Below are positions 61,125 to 64,000 of a stretch of DNA of 64,000 bases, piece after piece. This stretch comes from Micromonospora sp. WMMD1128. Its GTDB lineage: Bacteria; Actinomycetota; Actinomycetes; Mycobacteriales; Micromonosporaceae. The notes below the pieces were generated by a model. The model saw nothing but the letters and a program-made list of their open reading frames with translations. It did not search any database and was not told where the DNA came from. Position 1 is the first letter of the stretch. Every line of letters starts with the position of its first letter. The DNA lies in NCBI RefSeq assembly GCF_027497235.1, contig NZ_CP114902.1:3423501-3487500 (forward strand), written 5' to 3'. Made by a program: the position numbers and the translations under genes.

Positions 61125-61822
61125 GTGACCGGCCGGAGATCGGGGTGCTCTGCCTCGACACCAGCTTCGACAAGATCCCCGGGCACATCCGCAACCCGGC
61201 GACGTTCGACTTCCCGGTGCGTTACCGGGTGGTCGAAGGCGCCACCCCGCAGCGGCTGGTACGCGAGGCCGACCCGACGCTGCTGGAGCCGTTCGTCGCC
61301 GCGGCCCGCGACCTTCAGGCCGCCGGGGTGGCCGGCATCACCGGCGCGTGCGGCTTCCTGGTGCTGTTCCAGGCCGAACTCGCCGCCGCGGTGGACGTGC
61401 CGCTGTGGTCGTCGAGCCTGGTGCAGGTGCCGATGGTGCACCTGATGGTCGGGCGCACCGTGGGGCTGCTGGTCGCCGACGAGGCGGCGCTCACCCCCCG
61501 GCACCTGGCCGCGGTCGGCGCGGCGGACGTGCCGGTCGCGGTCACCGGGATGGCCGGGCAGCCCGAGTTCCGCGAGGTGATGCTCCAGGGGCGGCGCGAC
61601 GCGCTCGACGTCGACCGGCTGGCCGCCGAGGTGGACGGCCGGGCGGACGCGCTCGCCCGCGCCCACCCCGACCTGGGCGCGCTGGTGATCGAATGCACCG
61701 ACCTGGTGCCGTTCGCCCACCGGATCCAGGCGCGGCTCGGCGTGCCGGTGTTCGACATCGTCACGCTGACCACGATGGCCCACGCGACGCTCACCCGCCG
61801 CCCCTACGCCGGGAGCCGGTGA
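61121..61822 (+). CDS. Asp/Glu/hydantoin racemase superfamily protein
   Basis: 233 aa. Two active-site cysteines are spaced as in the family: AGITGACGFLVLFQ (first half) and ALVIECTDLVPFAHR (second half), each on a strand followed by a helix, in a two-domain pseudosymmetric fold. Members racemise amino acids, hydantoins or maleate derivatives, or decarboxylate arylmalonates. GTG 61121 overlaps the oxidoreductase stop and follows GGAAGGGG. As the last gene of the operon, it fits a pathway that uses both amino-acid enantiomers. Confidence 0.85.
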   Translation: MSDRPEIGVLCLDTSFDKIPGHIRNPATFDFPVRYRVVEGATPQRLVREADPTLLEPFVAAARDLQAAGVAGITGACGFLVLFQAELAAAVDVPLWSSSLVQVPMVHLMVGRTVGLLVADEAALTPRHLAAVGAADVPVAVTGMAGQPEFREVMLQGRRDALDVDRLAAEVDGRADALARAHPDLGALVIECTDLVPFAHRIQARLGVPVFDIVTLTTMAHATLTRRPYAGSR

Positions 61823-61923
61823 CCGGCCGGAAGACGGAAACGCGCACCCTGCCTCCGGGTGGCACATACCGTGGGCAGGAGGGCAGCCGGGCAGGGAGGC
61901 GGCCGGGACCGGAGGGGGACGCC

Positions 61924-62094
61924 GTGACGGAGCCGGAAGAGGAGCAGGAGAAGACCGGCAAGACCGACCGGGTGCTGTTCTCCCCCGACGGCGACCCGCA
62001 CCACACGCTGGCGGAGGCCCCGCAGCCGGACGAGCACCTCGACGTCACCGCCACCGTCGACGACCGGACCGAGGTCGTCGACGACGAGCAGTGA
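61924..62094 (+). CDS. Small acidic hypothetical protein
   Basis: 56 aa, very acidic: EPEEEQEKTGKTDRVLFSPD, HHTLAEAPQPDEHLD, TATVDDRTEVVDDEQ. Probably disordered. The GTG at 61924 follows GGAGGG. It has its own promoter-like TACCGT at 61867-61872, 101 bp after the racemase, so it may not belong to the cluster. No known function. Confidence 0.55.
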   Translation: MTEPEEEQEKTGKTDRVLFSPDGDPHHTLAEAPQPDEHLDVTATVDDRTEVVDDEQ

Positions 62095-62112
62095 GCCGGG
62101 GCCGGGCCGCGC

Positions 62113-62373
62113 TCAGACCGGTGGGATGCCGGAGCGGCCGATGGCCGACATGTCGCCGCCGCCGATCTCACTGGGCGCGGCCGGCGGTGGGGCCGTGGCC
62201 TCGGTGCGGTCCTCGATGCAGGCGTCACCGAGCCCGTGCATCAACTCCCCGATGGCGGCCAGCGCCGACCCCTTGTCCGGGCAGGGCCGGCCGGTGGCGA
62301 GCACCTGGCCGTCGCCGCCGAGCACGGTGAACCCGACCCGGCCGTCGGTCTCGCTCTCGATGACGAACCTCAC
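62113..62373 (-). CDS. DUF1508 (YegP-like) protein
   Basis: 86 aa from GTG 62373, which follows GGAGG. RFVIESETDGRVGFTVLGGDGQVLATGRPCPDKGSALAAIGELMHG gives the two-stranded DUF1508 repeat (one copy). Function unknown; it is often near stress or osmoprotection genes. It lies directly downstream of the amidotransferase gene (17-bp gap), so the two may be co-transcribed. Confidence 0.78.
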   Translation of the reverse strand: MRFVIESETDGRVGFTVLGGDGQVLATGRPCPDKGSALAAIGELMHGLGDACIEDRTEATAPPPAAPSEIGGGDMSAIGRSGIPPV

Positions 62374-62390
62374 CGCGCTCCTCCCACCGA

Positions 62391-64000
62391 TCAGACGCCG
62401 TGGGTCTGCAACCACAGCTCCAGCAGGCCCAGCTGCCACAGTTTGTTGCTGCCGGCGGCGGCCTGCGCCCGGTCCGGCTCGGCGAGCAGCTCGTCGACGT
62501 ACGCCCGGCGGAACAGGCCGCGCCGCCGTGCCTCGGGCGCGCCGAGGGCCTCGACCACCAACTCTCGCACGGGACCGTCGACGTTGCGCAGCGCCGGCAC
62601 CGGGAAGTAACCCTTGGGCCGGTCGATGACCTCGGCCGGCAGCACCTCGCGGGCCACCTCCTTGAGCACCCCCTTGCCGCCCTGGGCCAGCTTGTGCTCC
62701 GGTGGGCAGGCGGCGGCGAGCGTCACCAGGTCCTGGTCGAGGAAGGGCGTCCGCACCTCCAGCCCCCAGGCCATGCTCATGCTGTCGACCCGCTTGACCG
62801 GGTCGTCGGGGAGCATCAGGTGGGTGTCCAAGCGCAGCACCGCGTCCACCGCGGTCTGCGCGCCGGGCGCAGCCAGCTCCGCGGCGACCAGCTCGCCGCT
62901 GACGTCGGCGTCGCAGGCGTACGCCGGGTCGACCACCCGGTTCAGCCCGGCGTGGTCGCGGTCGAAGAACGCGGCGGTGAACTCGGCGGCGGCGTCCGGC
63001 CGGGCCGCCTCGGCGAGTCGGTGGTGGTAGCCGTAGCCGGCGAAGACCTCGTCGGCGCCCTGGCCGGACTGGGCCACCTTCACGTGCCGGGCCACCTGCT
63101 CGGAGAGCAGGTGGAACGCCACCACGTCGTGGCTGCCCATCGGTTCGGTCATCGCCGTCACGGTGGCCCGGACGGCGGGGCCGAGGTCGCCGTCGGCGAG
63201 GCGGATGCGGTGGTGGTCGGTGTCGAAGGCGCGGGCGACCAGGTCGGAGTAGTGGAACTCGTCGCCGGCCTCGTCGCCGCGGCTGTCGAAGCCGATGCTG
63301 AACGTCTGGAGGTGGTGCTGCCCGGCGCCGTCGAGCAACGCCACGATCATGCTGGAGTCGAGGCCGCCGGAGAGCAGCACCCCGACCGGCACGTCGGCGA
63401 CCAGCCGCCGCCGTACCGCGGTGCGCAGCGCGCCCCCGATCGCGGCCCGCCAGTCGCGGGCGTCCATCCCGTCGTGGGCCGGGTCGCGCCGGTAGTCGGG
63501 CCGCCAGTAGACGTGCTCGCGGGCGCGGCCGTCGGCCTCCACCACCCGGACGGTGGCCGGGGGCAGCTTGCGTACGCCGCGCAGGATGGTGCGCGGGGCC
63601 GGCACGATCGAGTGCCAGGACAGGTAGTGGTGCAGCGCGACCGGGTCGATGCCGGTGTCCACGTCGCCGGCGGCCAGCAGCGCCGGCAGGGTGGAGGCGA
63701 ACCGCAGCCGGCCGGGTGACTCGGCGAGGTAGAGCGGCTTGACGCCGAGCCGGTCGCGGGCCAGCACGAGCCGGCGTCGCCGTCGGTCCACGAGCGCGAC
63801 GGCGAACATGCCGACCAGGTGGTCGACGAACCGTTCACCCCACTGGGCGTACGCGACCAGGACGACCTCGGTGTCACTCGTCGATCGGAACGTGTGCCCG
63901 GCCGCCCGCAGCTCGTCGCGCAGCTCCGGATAGTTGTAGACGCAACCGTTGAAGACCAGGGCGAGGCCGAGGTCGTCGCGGACCATGGGCTGGGCACCGG
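62391..64000 (-). CDS. Asparagine-synthase-like amidotransferase (N-acetylglutaminylglutamine type), 5' end outside window
   Basis: 536 residues visible, lacking only the ~65-residue N-terminus with the nucleophile Cys (MCG...). The glutaminase part shows GAQPMVRDDLGLALVFNGCVYNYPELRDEL and TSDTEVVLVAYAQWGERFVDHLVGMFAVAL. The synthetase part shows the PPi loop VGVLLSGGLDSSMIVALL, VAQSGQGADEVFAGYGYHHRL and RVDSMSMAWGLEVRTPFLDQDLVTLA. The VFNGCVYNYPELR and SGQGADEVFAGY wording is characteristic of N-acetylglutaminylglutamine amide (NAGGN) synthases, which make an osmoprotective dipeptide, rather than general AsnB. A partner synthetase gene would be expected beyond the window. It runs toward the encapsulin cluster, on the opposite strand, and is probably unrelated to it. 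Confidence 0.85.
   Translation of the reverse strand, partial: GAQPMVRDDLGLALVFNGCVYNYPELRDELRAAGHTFRSTSDTEVVLVAYAQWGERFVDHLVGMFAVALVDRRRRRLVLARDRLGVKPLYLAESPGRLRFASTLPALLAAGDVDTGIDPVALHHYLSWHSIVPAPRTILRGVRKLPPATVRVVEADGRAREHVYWRPDYRRDPAHDGMDARDWRAAIGGALRTAVRRRLVADVPVGVLLSGGLDSSMIVALLDGAGQHHLQTFSIGFDSRGDEAGDEFHYSDLVARAFDTDHHRIRLADGDLGPAVRATVTAMTEPMGSHDVVAFHLLSEQVARHVKVAQSGQGADEVFAGYGYHHRLAEAARPDAAAEFTAAFFDRDHAGLNRVVDPAYACDADVSGELVAAELAAPGAQTAVDAVLRLDTHLMLPDDPVKRVDSMSMAWGLEVRTPFLDQDLVTLAAACPPEHKLAQGGKGVLKEVAREVLPAEVIDRPKGYFPVPALRNVDGPVRELVVEALGAPEARRRGLFRRAYVDELLAEPDRAQAAAGSNKLWQLGLLELWLQTHGV

Noticed and set aside
62391..64000. Ordinary asparagine synthetase B belonging to the encapsulin cluster
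   Set aside because: Its motifs read as the NAGGN-type amidotransferase and it lies on the opposite strand beyond two other small genes; membership in the cluster is not supported.

Overview
The window looks like chromosomal DNA of a very GC-rich actinomycete, most likely Micromonosporaceae and probably Micromonospora. This is an inference from the base composition, AfsR/SARP regulators, a lone ESX EccB, F420-type nitroreductases, an NAGGN-type amidotransferase, many GTG starts, and many genes whose TANNNT -10 box sits 6-7 nt before the start codon (leaderless mRNAs). No rRNA, tRNA, IS element, prophage or CRISPR array was seen.

Layout. 1-3.7 kb: promoter-proximal end of a leftward natural-product operon, an A-PCP-KS hybrid protein (no AT or ACP) overlapping a type II thioesterase. 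4-7.8 kb: DUF2267 protein, GH63-type glycosidase, an internally deleted methyltransferase and EccB. 8-12 kb: a sulfide/persulfide detoxification operon (CsoR-fold regulator with the CstR-like two-Cys/no-His pattern, MBL-rhodanese persulfide dioxygenase, membrane rhodanese, TauE/SafE permease, methyltransferase), with two ATACCCC/GGGGTAT-type operators. 12-22 kb: short monocistronic genes, mostly with leaderless promoters (ECF sigma, DHFR-like, LysR/MFS pair, OsmC, several methyltransferases), plus a remnant alpha/beta hydrolase. 22-34 kb: secreted beta-helix/ricin protein, sulfotransferase, small kinases, F420-type enzymes, three translationally coupled small genes downstream of an XRE regulator, and an acyl-CoA dehydrogenase. 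34-40 kb: two secreted cell-wall enzymes with nearly identical FG-GAP-like repeat tails and terminators, flanking a convergent/divergent AfsR-type SARP gene.

40-53 kb: an AAA ATPase; a catalytic-domain-only alanyl-tRNA synthetase paralogue preceded by what reads as a complete Ala/Thr-codon attenuator; a GT4 glycosyltransferase carrying two in-frame tandem repeats; a desaturase/ferredoxin-reductase pair divergent from a PucR regulator; a second SARP; and a secreted beta-helix protein. 53.8-61.8 kb: a compact co-directional operon (aminotransferase, MFS exporter, sulfotransferase, SDR, methyltransferase, HK97-fold encapsulin-like shell protein, D-amino-acid-dehydrogenase-like flavoenzyme, Asp/Glu-racemase-like enzyme). 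This looks like a natural-product encapsulin cluster and is the most exciting system in the window. 61.9-64 kb: a small acidic protein, a DUF1508 protein and a right-truncated N-acetylglutaminylglutamine-type amidotransferase.

Dispersed signals: four copies of a ~55-bp nested palindrome with GATCATGAAGTT-like arms, other intergenic hairpins, and two genes that look like in-frame internal deletions. All functional statements rest on motif reading by eye; no database search was run.
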